Assembly (NCBI GenBank): GCA_004525465.1
Contig: SPCN01000112.1
Coordinates: 1-7,151, forward strand
Length of the DNA stretch: 7,151 nucleotides
Source of the DNA: Chrysiogenales bacterium
GTDB taxonomy: Bacteria > Acidobacteriota > Aminicenantia > UBA2199
Reading direction: 5' to 3'
The notes beneath the pieces were generated by a model, which was not told the DNA's origin, searched no databases, and saw nothing but the letters and a program-made list of their open reading frames with translations. The position numbers and the translations under genes are program-made. Of the stretch, positions 1 through 6,036 are shown one piece after another. Within the stretch, counting starts at the first letter, position 1. Every line of letters starts with the position of its first letter.

Positions 1-168
1 CCTATCACCCATAGCCTCTCGCCTCTGACCTATGGCCCATAGCCCCTCGCCTCTGACCTATCGCCCCTAGCCTCTCGCCTCTGACCTCTGGCCCATAGCC
101 TCTCGCCTCTGACCTATCACCCATGACCCATCACCTCTGACCTATCGCCCATAGCCTCTCGCCTCTAG
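1..168. repeat. Tandem repeat: six 28-bp units built from 24 heptamers CCYMTVR
   Basis: Six consecutive 28-bp units start at 1, 29, 57, 85, 113 and 141. Each divides into four heptamers, typically CCTATCR, CCCATAG, CCTCTCG and CCTCTGA. All 24 heptamers begin with CC and have T at position 5; position 6 is never T and position 7 is always a purine. The fourth heptamer is CCTCTGA in five of six units, so the 28-mer is a higher-order unit and not just a drifting 7-mer. Unit 5 differs most in its second and third heptamers. The array is already in phase at base 1 and probably extends upstream. The 28-bp period is not a multiple of three and the units contain TGA and TAG, so it is not coding. The + strand is C-rich and G-poor, and the minus strand shows GG every seven bases. 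Function unknown. Confidence 0.93.
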
Positions 169-202
169 CCCCTTATATTGATTACTTTTTTATTAAAAAC
201 TA

Positions 203-229
203 TTGACAGGTATATTAGATTATTATAAT
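203..229 (+). promoter_or_regulatory. Sigma70-type promoter for the operon
   Basis: A perfect -35 hexamer TTGACA (203-208) is followed by a perfect -10 TATAAT (224-229) at a 15-bp spacing. The overlapping TAATAT (226-231) gives the ideal 17-bp spacing. The block lies in the only strongly AT-rich stretch of the window, between the repeat array and the first gene. A transcription start near 236-240 would give a leader of about 65 nt. No comparable promoter was seen between the downstream genes, which are packed or overlapping, so this probably drives the whole operon. Confidence 0.7.
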
Positions 230-231
230 AT
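212..231. promoter_or_regulatory. Candidate repressor operator overlapping the -10 element
   Basis: ATATTA (212-217) and TAATAT (226-231) form a perfect 6-bp inverted repeat separated by 8 bp, lying between the -35 and -10 elements and covering the -10. ArsR-family dimers bind AT-rich inverted repeats in such positions, and an ArsR-type gene is the second gene of this transcript, so autoregulation is a reasonable inference. A second possible half-site pair, ATTA at 222-225 and GAAT at 234-237 with 8 bp between, resembles the ATTC-N8-GAAT pattern I recall for persulfide-sensing SqrR-type repressors, with one mismatch. AT-richness makes chance palindromes likely here. Confidence 0.4.
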
Positions 232-259
232 TTGAATGTTCTGAGCAATATGTCCGTTT

Positions 260-285
260 GGGGCGGTCGCGGCCCCGGGTTTTTT
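260..285 (+). promoter_or_regulatory. Leader hairpin followed by a T-run (attenuator-like)
   Basis: GGGGC (260-264) can pair with GCCCC (272-276) around a 7-nt loop. Three Gs then lead into six Ts (280-285), just before the ribosome-binding site of the first gene. In the RNA this resembles a short intrinsic terminator or attenuator inside the leader. The stem is only 5 bp and the T-run is separated from it by GGG, so termination would be weak at best. No small-molecule riboswitch fold was recognised. Confidence 0.3.
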
Positions 286-290
286 CAAAA

Positions 291-296
291 AAGGAG
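291..296 (+). promoter_or_regulatory. Ribosome-binding site fixing the tusA start
   Basis: AAGGAG stands 7 nt before ATG 304. This supports ATG 304 over the upstream in-frame TTG at 232, which lies in or at the edge of the promoter and would add 24 residues absent from TusA proteins. Confidence 0.85.
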
Positions 297-303
297 TAAT
301 GAC

Positions 304-558
304 ATGAATCAAGACGAACTGAAGAATCTCAAGGCCGACAAGGTCGTGGACGCCCGGGGCATGGCTTGCCCGGGGCCGCTGCTGGAAGCCAAGAAAGCGA
401 TCACCGCCGTGGCCGTGGGCGGCCTTATGGAAGTGCTGTCCTCGGACGAAGGCACCAACAACGACATCCCCATGTGGGCCAAAAAAATGCAGTATGATTT
501 CCTCGGTGTGGTCGAGGACGCCGGTTTCTGGCGCTTGTTTGTCAAAAGATCCAGGTAG
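304..558 (+). CDS. tusA: TusA-family sulfur-carrier protein
   Basis: An 84-residue protein of the TusA/SirA/YedF family, about the usual length (E. coli TusA has 81). The diagnostic motif CPGP is at residues 22-25, directly before the helix beginning LLEAKKAI. Cys22 is the expected persulfide-carrying residue. The C-terminal half has the family pattern of a beta strand (MEVLSSDEGT), then NNDIPMWAKK and a final strand with FLGVVEDAG. TusA proteins carry sulfane sulfur as a cysteine persulfide between cytoplasmic enzymes; in Hdr- and Dsr-linked clusters they act as sulfur donors or acceptors. The start is set by the AAGGAG site 7 nt upstream. It is first in the operon, closest to the promoter, so it is likely made in excess of the complex. 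Its place before HdrA-like genes points to sulfur metabolism rather than tRNA thiolation, but that is inference. Confidence 0.93.
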   Translation: MNQDELKNLKADKVVDARGMACPGPLLEAKKAITAVAVGGLMEVLSSDEGTNNDIPMWAKKMQYDFLGVVEDAGFWRLFVKRSR

Positions 559-593
559 TTGGCCTTAACCAAAAAGGTTGACGTCCCGTCCGC

Positions 594-598
594 AGAGG
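594..598 (+). promoter_or_regulatory. Ribosome-binding site supporting the ATG 604 start of arsR
   Basis: AGAGG sits 5 nt before ATG 604. The alternative TTG at 559 directly abuts the tusA stop codon and has only a weak AGG at 3-nt distance. Confidence 0.5.
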
Positions 599-603
599 CG
601 CTC

Positions 604-900
604 ATGAAAGATTCAGCTGCGGCCAAAAAAAGGTGCGCGCGGGTGGCCGCGATCCTGAAAACCCTGGCCCATCACCAGCGCCTTTTTATCCTGTGTACCC
701 TGATCCGCGGCGAAGCCACGGTCAGCGAACTGCGGCGCGAATGCGGCGCTTCGCAGTCGGTCATTTCCCAGCACCTGACGCGCATGCGCCGCGAAGGGAT
801 CGTCCAGGCGCGGCGCAGCGGCAATTTCGTCTATTACCGGGCTGCCGACCCCAAACTGTCCGAATTGATCATGAACATGGAGAGGATTTTCAATGAGTGA
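604..900 (+). CDS. ArsR/SmtB-family winged-helix transcriptional regulator
   Basis: A 98-residue ArsR-type repressor. The family's N-terminal helix pair is seen in LKTLAHHQRLFILCTL (about residues 18-33). The recognition helix-turn-helix is about residues 39-64, with ASQSVISQHLTRMRREG, and the wing ends in VYYRAADP (76-83). Starting at ATG 604 gives the normal family length; a TTG start at 559 would add 15 residues without matching the family. Cysteines are at 11, 31 and 47. The classical arsenic/cadmium ELCVCDL motif is absent (VSELRREC instead), and the C-terminal helix ends in FNE with no cysteine, so the two-cysteine sensor pair of BigR/SqrR is not obviously complete. Placed between tusA and the redox genes, it most likely represses this operon. 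Ligand unknown; reactive sulfur, redox state or a metal are all possible. It overlaps the next gene by 8 nt. Confidence 0.9.
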   Translation: MKDSAAAKKRCARVAAILKTLAHHQRLFILCTLIRGEATVSELRRECGASQSVISQHLTRMRREGIVQARRSGNFVYYRAADPKLSELIMNMERIFNE

Positions 901-1303
901 ATTCAAGCCCAGGATCCTTGTTTTTTCCACCGACAATGTTTCCGACCCGGGCATAGATTTGGCCGGGCGCAACAAGATGCATTATCCGGCCCGGGTTTTG
1001 GTGGTGACCGTTCCCTGTTCGAGCGGCATCAAGCCGCGCTGGATCTTTCACGCCCTGCAGAATGGTTTCGACGGCGTCTTCATCGCCGCCGACGGCAGTG
1101 ACTGCTCCTATGTCCCGGATTGCACGGCGCGCACCGCCGCCACCGTGGCCGCCGCCCAGGGGCTGCTGAAAGAGAAGTCCCTGGAACCGGCCCGCGTCAA
1201 AATGGCGGCTGTGTGTTCGGTATGCGCCGAATCGTTCCAGAAGCATATGATAAGTTTCAGTGAGGCGCTCAGGAAAATGGCGTCTGCCGCCAAGGGGAAC
1301 TGA
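893..1303 (+). CDS. mvhD: MvhD/FlpD-like (methyl-viologen-reducing hydrogenase delta) protein, divergent
   Basis: A 136-residue protein matching the MvhD family layout: PRILVFS (6-12), DLAGRNKMHYP (22-32), VTVPCSSG (38-45), a helix with FDGVFIAADGSDCSY (59-73) and a C-terminal amphipathic helix. MvhD proteins carry a 2Fe-2S centre that passes electrons between a hydrogenase, formate dehydrogenase or other partner and HdrA. This copy is unusual. The N-terminal CxxC normally following the first strand is replaced by STDNVSDPG, and the glycine-cysteine before GDC is lost. It keeps Cys42 and Cys71 and adds Cys77 and a CSVC pair at 108-111 where typical members have a serine/alanine-rich segment. 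It may bind a cluster with different ligands or have become structural. ATG 893 lies inside the arsR end, giving translational coupling. Family assignment is firm; cofactor content is uncertain. The symbol is family-level. Confidence 0.82.
   Translation: MSEFKPRILVFSTDNVSDPGIDLAGRNKMHYPARVLVVTVPCSSGIKPRWIFHALQNGFDGVFIAADGSDCSYVPDCTARTAATVAAAQGLLKEKSLEPARVKMAAVCSVCAESFQKHMISFSEALRKMASAAKGN
1292..1297 (+). promoter_or_regulatory. Ribosome-binding site fixing the start of the large HdrA-like gene
   Basis: AAGGGG is 7 nt before ATG 1305. It supports this start over the in-frame GTG at 1260, which would add 15 basic residues ahead of the flavin-binding MDYDVMVIGAGIAG segment. Confidence 0.8.
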
Positions 1304-1304
1304 C

Positions 1305-4010
1305 ATGGATTACGACGTTATGGTCATCGGCGCCGGCATCGCCGGCATGGAAGCCGCGGTCAGCCTGGGCGACATGGACTACCGCGTGCTGCTGGTGGAA
1401 AAGGAGCCGAGCATCGGCGGCAAGATGATCCTGCTCAGCAAGGTTTTTCCAACCCTGGACTGCGCCAGCTGCATTTCGACCCCCAAGATGGCGCTGTCCT
1501 CGAGCCACACCAATATCGACCTGCGCGTTTTCAGCGAGGTCAAGTCCATCGCCGCAGCCGACTCAGGCTTCACGGTCAAGGTCGTCAGGAAACCCGCATT
1601 TGTCGACTTCGCCAAGTGCACCGGCTGCCAGGACTGCGAAAAAGCCTGTACGGTCACCGTCCCCGACGAGTATAACGAGGGGCTGGTATCGCGGCGCGTG
1701 GCCCACATCGCTTTTCCCCAAGCCGTGCCCAAGAAAGCCGTCATCGACCGGGCCGGCACTTCGCCCTGCACGTTCGCCTGCCCGGCCGGGATCAAGGCCA
1801 ACGGCTATATCTCACTGATCCGCCAGGGCGAATTCGAAAAGGCCTTCAACCTGGTCCTGGAAGACGCGCCGCTGGTGGGCAGCCTGGGCCGCGCCTGCTA
1901 CGCCCCCTGCCAGGCCGAATGCACACGGGAGGAGATCGGCAACGCCCCGCACATCAAGCTGCTTAAGCGTTTTGTCGCCGATTGGTATTACGCCAAATAT
2001 CCCGAACCGCAATACGGACCTCCGGAAACCAGGATGGATAAAAAAGTGGCCATTGTCGGTTCCGGCCCGGCCGGCCTCAGCGCCGCTTATTTCCTGGCCA
2101 GGAAGGGATACCCGGTCACGATTTTCGAGGCCGGACCCAAGGCCGGGGGCATGCTGAACTCCAGCCTGCCGATATATCGCCTGCCCAAAGACGTTGTCGA
2201 TCGCGACATCCGCAACGTGACCGCCCTTGGAGTCGAGATCAGGACCGGGGTCAGTGTTGTTTCCATGAACCAGCTGCGCGGTCAGGGTTTTGATGCCGTA
2301 TTCGTTTCGCTGGGGGCTCCGGCCGCGAAAAAACTGAAGATCGAGAAAGAGGACCATCCCGATGTGATGAGCGGCATCGATCTTTTGGCCATGGTCAACC
2401 GCAAGATCGAGGTCGATCTGACCGGGAAAAGCGTCCTGGTCATCGGCGGCGGCAACGTGGCCATCGATGTGGCCCGCACGGCGCGCCGGCTGGGCAGCCG
2501 TGATGTGCGGCTGATGTGCCTTGAAAAGCGTGAGGAAATGCCCGCCGCCCCCGAGGAGATCCATGACGCCCTCTCTGAAGGGGTCAAGATCCATTATTCG
2601 CTGGGTCCCAAGCGCATCGTAGCGGCAATGGACCGCCTGGTCGGAGTGGAAACGATCCGCTGCACGGCCGTTTTCAACGCCGCAGGAAAATTCGCGCCGC
2701 AATTCAAGTCCGGATCGGAGAAAATACTGGCCGCGGACAAAGTTTTCGTGGCCATCGGCCAGGAGTCATTGACGGCCCACCTGGCCGATGAAGGGATCGA
2801 ACTCAACCGCAACAAGACCATCAAGGCCGATGCCGCCACCCTGATGACCAGCGTTGCCGGCATTTTTGCCGGCGGTGAATCGGTATTGGGCCCGGCCATT
2901 ATCGTCGAAGCCATCGGCCAGGGCAAACGCGCCGCCTTCTACATGGACCGCTGGTTGCGCGGCGAGCCCCTGGCCGGCGTCGAATTCGCCCCCCGGCTCC
3001 CGGTTGTCAGGAAAGAGGATGTACTGGCCCGCCAGGCGGATTTCCCGGCCCGGCCTGTCGAGAAGAAGGAAGTGTGTGTCGATGAGCGGGTCAAGGACTT
3101 CTGCGAAGTTGAGATGCAGCTCAGCGAGGAAGAAGCGCTGGCTTCGGCCGCCAATTGCCTCAACTGCGGCATCTGCAGCGAGTGCCAGGAATGCAAGAAA
3201 GCCTGCCCGGCCGATGCCATCGACTTCGATCAGCGCGCCGTTGAAAACGAGTACCGTGTCGGCGCCGTGGTCGTGGCCACCGGCTTCCGCCTTTTTCCGG
3301 CCGAGCTCATGGCCGACTTAGGCTTCGGCCGCTTTGCCAACGTCATCAGCGCCATGCAGATGGACCGCCTGGTCGCGCCCACGCGGCCCTACAACTACGT
3401 GCTGCGCCCCGGCGACGGCAAGACGCCGGCCAACATCGCCTACGTCCTGTGCACCGGCTCGCGCGATCGCTCCGTGAACAACCCCATCTGCTCGCGCGTC
3501 TGCTGCATGTACTCGCTCAAGCAGGCCCAGCTCCTGCTGGGGGCGCTGCCGATCGCCGATGTCACCATCTATCATATCGACATCCGCGCCTTCGGCAAGG
3601 GCTACGATGAGTTCTACGAACAGACGCGGGCCATGGGCGTGCGTTTCGTCAAGGGCAAGATCGCCAAGATCACCGAGAAGGAGAACGGCAACCTGCTGGT
3701 GCGCTACGAGGACATTGACAACGGCGGCAGCGTCCAGGAGGCCGAGCACGATTTGGTCGTCCTCTCGACGGGCATCGTGGCCAACGATGAGTACCGGCGG
3801 CTGTTCGCCGATGGCTCCCTGATCGTCGATGAGAACCTTTTCGTCGCCCAGCCCGGCAAGCAGGTGGACCCGGCGCGCACCTCCATTCCCGGTGTGTTCA
3901 GCGCCGGCACCGCCACCGGGCCCATGGATATTCCCGACTCCATCCTGCACGCCGGGGCCGCCGCCGCCCAGACCGCGGCCTACATCGAAAAAATGAAAAG
4001 GAAGCCCTGA
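1305..4010 (+). CDS. hdrA: HdrA/QmoA-like FAD and Fe-S protein with an inserted GltD/NfnB-type NAD(P)H module
   Basis: A 901-residue fusion. Residues 1-150 are the first half of HdrA/QmoA: FAD motif GAGIAG (9-14), FPTLDCASC with Cys53/Cys56, and a cluster motif with Cys105, 108, 111 and 115. The HdrA chain then breaks and a GltD/NfnB-like unit is inserted (about 151-560): CTFACP (155-160), CYAPCQAEC (198-206), FAD motif GSGPAG (252-257), a nucleotide Rossmann motif GGGNVAID (381-388) and a closing AGGESVLGP (522-530). HdrA resumes with Cys618, 621, 624, 627, 630 and 634, then VGAVVVATGF, YVLCTGSR (713-720), CSRVCC (729-734) and GTATGPMDIPDS (868-879). The C-terminal two-cluster ferredoxin domain of full HdrA is absent, as in QmoA. 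Expected role: cytoplasmic two-FAD electron hub exchanging electrons with NAD(P)H. It overlaps the next gene by one base. The symbol is family-level; QmoA-like is equally apt. Confidence 0.9.
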   Translation: MDYDVMVIGAGIAGMEAAVSLGDMDYRVLLVEKEPSIGGKMILLSKVFPTLDCASCISTPKMALSSSHTNIDLRVFSEVKSIAAADSGFTVKVVRKPAFVDFAKCTGCQDCEKACTVTVPDEYNEGLVSRRVAHIAFPQAVPKKAVIDRAGTSPCTFACPAGIKANGYISLIRQGEFEKAFNLVLEDAPLVGSLGRACYAPCQAECTREEIGNAPHIKLLKRFVADWYYAKYPEPQYGPPETRMDKKVAIVGSGPAGLSAAYFLARKGYPVTIFEAGPKAGGMLNSSLPIYRLPKDVVDRDIRNVTALGVEIRTGVSVVSMNQLRGQGFDAVFVSLGAPAAKKLKIEKEDHPDVMSGIDLLAMVNRKIEVDLTGKSVLVIGGGNVAIDVARTARRLGSRDVRLMCLEKREEMPAAPEEIHDALSEGVKIHYSLGPKRIVAAMDRLVGVETIRCTAVFNAAGKFAPQFKSGSEKILAADKVFVAIGQESLTAHLADEGIELNRNKTIKADAATLMTSVAGIFAGGESVLGPAIIVEAIGQGKRAAFYMDRWLRGEPLAGVEFAPRLPVVRKEDVLARQADFPARPVEKKEVCVDERVKDFCEVEMQLSEEEALASAANCLNCGICSECQECKKACPADAIDFDQRAVENEYRVGAVVVATGFRLFPAELMADLGFGRFANVISAMQMDRLVAPTRPYNYVLRPGDGKTPANIAYVLCTGSRDRSVNNPICSRVCCMYSLKQAQLLLGALPIADVTIYHIDIRAFGKGYDEFYEQTRAMGVRFVKGKIAKITEKENGNLLVRYEDIDNGGSVQEAEHDLVVLSTGIVANDEYRRLFADGSLIVDENLFVAQPGKQVDPARTSIPGVFSAGTATGPMDIPDSILHAGAAAAQTAAYIEKMKRKP

Positions 4011-5767
4011 TGGAAGAAAAAAAGAGAAAGATCGGCGTTTATATCTGCCACTGCGGCGGCAACATCTCCGACCACGTCGACGTCGAAGCCGTGCGCAAGC
4101 AGGTGGAAGAGCAATACGGCGTCACCGTGGCCAAGACCTCCCAGTTCACCTGCTCCGACGCCTCGCAGAACGACATGATCAAGGACATCAAGGAACAGGG
4201 CCTCGACGGCATGGTCGTCGCCTCCTGTTCGCCCAAGCTTCACCTGACAACGTTCCGCAACATGTCGACGCGGGCCGGGCTCAACCCCTTCCAATATGTC
4301 CAGGTCAACATCCGCGAGCAATGCTCCTGGGCCCACTCCGACGACCATGTGGGCGCCACCTGCAAGGCGGCCAACCTGGTGGGCGCCGGCATCGAGAAGG
4401 TCATGCGCCAGGAGGCTCTGCAGCCCATCCGCGTCACCTCGGTGAAAAAGGTGCTGGTGATTGGCGCCGGCATCGCCGGCCTGCGGGCGGCGCTGGAACT
4501 GGCCGACCTGGGGGTCGAGGTCTTTGTGATCGAGAAAGAGCCCGAGGTCGGCGGCATGGTGGCCAAGCTGGGCGAGATGTTCCCCGCCGGCAAGAACGGT
4601 GCCGAGCTGATCGCGGCGCTGCTGGCCGAGGTAAAAAAGCGTGTCAATATCACCCTGTTCCTGAACGCCGAGTTGGCCGAGAAAAGCGGCCATATCGGCG
4701 AGTTCGAATTGGCGATCCGCATCAGGCCCGCCGCCGTGGCTGGCGGGGAAGAGATGGTGCGCATCCAGGTGGGGGCGATCCTGGTAACCAGCGGTTTTGC
4801 CGAGTATGAACCGCGGCCCGGGGAGTTCGCCTACGGCCAGGCCGGGGTGCTCACCCTGTCGCGCTTCGAGCAGCTGCTGCAGGAAAGCGGGGAGCGCCTG
4901 CTCCACGACGGCCGCGAGGTCAGGAATATTGCTTTCATCTACTGTGTGGGCAGCCGCCAGAGCGCAGAATTGGAGAACGGCAACCGCTGGTGCTCGCGCT
5001 TTTGCTGCAGCACCGCCACCCACCTGGCCGTGCAGACAAAGATAAAACACCCCAAGGCGCAGTGTTATCATTTTTACCGCGACATGCGCACCTACGGCAA
5101 GTTCGAGTCGCTCTACGAGGATGCGGGAAAATCGGGAGTGATCTTCCTGCGCTTCCATGAGCAGCACCCGCCGCGCGTCGAGCAGGCCGGCAACTCCTGG
5201 CAGGTGACGGTGCGGGACCTGCTGACCGGCGGCGACGAGATCGTTGTCCCCGCCGACCTGGTGGTGCTGGTCACCGGCATGACGGCCAGGCGGAACGACG
5301 AGCTGACCAGGGTGCTGAAACTGCCCCTGGGCACCGACCGCTTCTACAACGAGATCCACCCCAAGCTGCGTCCGGTGGAAACCGTCATCGACGGCGTCTA
5401 CATCGCCGGCAGCTGCCAGGGTCCCAAGAACGCCGGCGAGAGCGTAGTCTCCTCGCTGTCGGCCGTGTCCAAGGCGGCGGCGCTCCTGATCAAGGGCTAT
5501 GTCGACCTTCAGCCTTTTGTCGCCTTTGTCCGTTCCGAGCTGTGCGTCTGGTGCGGTAAATGCGAGGCCGCCTGCCCTTATTCAGCCATCGAGAAAACCC
5601 CCTACGGCGACAAGGAGGTGGCGCAGGTTGTCGATGTTTTGTGCAAGGGCTGCGGCGCCTGTCTGCCCGTCTGCCCCCTGGACGCCACCCAGTTAAAAGG
5701 GTATACCGACGAACAGATCGAAGCCATGATAGACATTTTGGCGCGGGAGGCCACCCATGCAGGATAA
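4010..5767 (+). CDS. hdrA: HdrA-like flavoprotein (QmoB type) with N-terminal Cys domain and C-terminal 2x[4Fe-4S] domain
   Basis: A 585-residue HdrA paralog. Residues 1-140 are the HdrA N-terminal domain: CHCGGNI (13-19), FTCSDASQ (46-53), ASCSPK (71-76) and NIREQCSW (100-107). The FAD domain starts with GAGIAG (152-157) and VGGMVAKLGEMFP (180-192), and has YCVGSRQ (311-317), WCSRFCC (327-333) and a late AGSCQGP (466-472). It lacks the internal 4Fe-4S insertion that the upstream protein keeps. The C-terminus has two ferredoxin motifs: Cys512/515/518/522 and Cys545/548/551/555, both ending in CP. Together the two proteins contain every part of one full HdrA. QmoB partners QmoA in the same way, although QmoB usually also carries an MvhD domain, here probably supplied by the separate small gene. 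In the usual SPRTHEPTFR segment Glu is replaced by Leu79. ATG 4010 shares its A with the preceding stop. The symbol is family-level. Confidence 0.9.
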   Translation: MEEKKRKIGVYICHCGGNISDHVDVEAVRKQVEEQYGVTVAKTSQFTCSDASQNDMIKDIKEQGLDGMVVASCSPKLHLTTFRNMSTRAGLNPFQYVQVNIREQCSWAHSDDHVGATCKAANLVGAGIEKVMRQEALQPIRVTSVKKVLVIGAGIAGLRAALELADLGVEVFVIEKEPEVGGMVAKLGEMFPAGKNGAELIAALLAEVKKRVNITLFLNAELAEKSGHIGEFELAIRIRPAAVAGGEEMVRIQVGAILVTSGFAEYEPRPGEFAYGQAGVLTLSRFEQLLQESGERLLHDGREVRNIAFIYCVGSRQSAELENGNRWCSRFCCSTATHLAVQTKIKHPKAQCYHFYRDMRTYGKFESLYEDAGKSGVIFLRFHEQHPPRVEQAGNSWQVTVRDLLTGGDEIVVPADLVVLVTGMTARRNDELTRVLKLPLGTDRFYNEIHPKLRPVETVIDGVYIAGSCQGPKNAGESVVSSLSAVSKAAALLIKGYVDLQPFVAFVRSELCVWCGKCEAACPYSAIEKTPYGDKEVAQVVDVLCKGCGACLPVCPLDATQLKGYTDEQIEAMIDILAREATHAG

Positions 5768-6035
5768 CAGCCGCGATCGGTTCCCGGAAAGCGTCCTCAT
5801 CAGCGGACGCAAGCGTGAGACCGCCCGCCAGGAATTCTCCATGCGCGGCCGGATTCTCGTCCTGCTGCAGGAGAAGGGACCGCTGACCGTGCCCGAGGTT
5901 GCCCAAGCCCTGGACATTTCCGCCCATGATGCCAACTGGTGGCTGATGGGCTTCCTGCGCTACAACAAGGTCAAGGCCGGCGAAAGGGCCGATGAAGAAG
6001 GCTACTACCAGTATTCGCTTGTCGAGGGGCAATAA
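5757..6035 (+). CDS. Small winged-helix domain protein of unknown role
   Basis: A 92-residue protein overlapping the end of the second HdrA gene by 11 nt, with a good GGGAGG ribosome-binding site (5745-5750) 6 nt before its ATG. After a charged, probably disordered N-terminus (1-27) it shows a helix (RGRILVLLQEKG, 30-41), then PLTVPEVAQALDIS (42-55), a long helix with a Trp pair (HDANWWLMGFLRYNKV, 57-72) and a short beta wing (GERADEEGYYQYSL, 75-88). This is the order of a MarR/ArsR-like winged helix-turn-helix. There are no cysteines or metal-binding motifs. Position inside the structural gene cluster suggests either a local regulator or, equally, a non-DNA-binding accessory subunit of the complex. 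I cannot name a characterised homolog. Coding is well supported by tight packing on both sides. Confidence 0.82.
   Translation: MQDNSRDRFPESVLISGRKRETARQEFSMRGRILVLLQEKGPLTVPEVAQALDISAHDANWWLMGFLRYNKVKAGERADEEGYYQYSLVEGQ
6024..6029 (+). promoter_or_regulatory. Ribosome-binding site fixing the qmoC start
   Basis: GAGGGG within the last codons of the winged-helix gene is 7 nt before ATG 6037. It supports this start over the earlier in-frame ATG at 5992, which would add 15 residues inside the preceding gene. Confidence 0.7.
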
Positions 6036-6036
6036 A

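Noticed and set aside
1..168. CRISPR array
   Set aside because: The 28-bp units are contiguous with no spacers and have internal heptamer structure. This is a simple tandem repeat.
232..303. N-terminal extension of tusA from TTG 232
   Set aside because: It overlaps the -10 region and the likely transcription start. The AAGGAG site is placed for ATG 304, and TusA proteins start near there.
559..603. TTG 559 start for the ArsR gene
   Set aside because: Possible, since it abuts the tusA stop, but it lacks a good ribosome-binding site and adds 15 residues beyond the normal ArsR length. ATG 604 is preferred.
1812..2702. 296-codon minus-strand frame opposite the inserted NAD(P)H module
   Set aside because: Antisense shadow of a well-supported coding region, with no recognisable motif.
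3980..5359. Long open frame on the minus strand (459 codons) opposite the second HdrA gene
   Set aside because: It lies wholly antisense to a gene with clear FAD and Fe-S motifs. Its translation is His/Gly/Asp-rich low-complexity without a recognisable domain, as expected for a shadow frame in GC-rich DNA.
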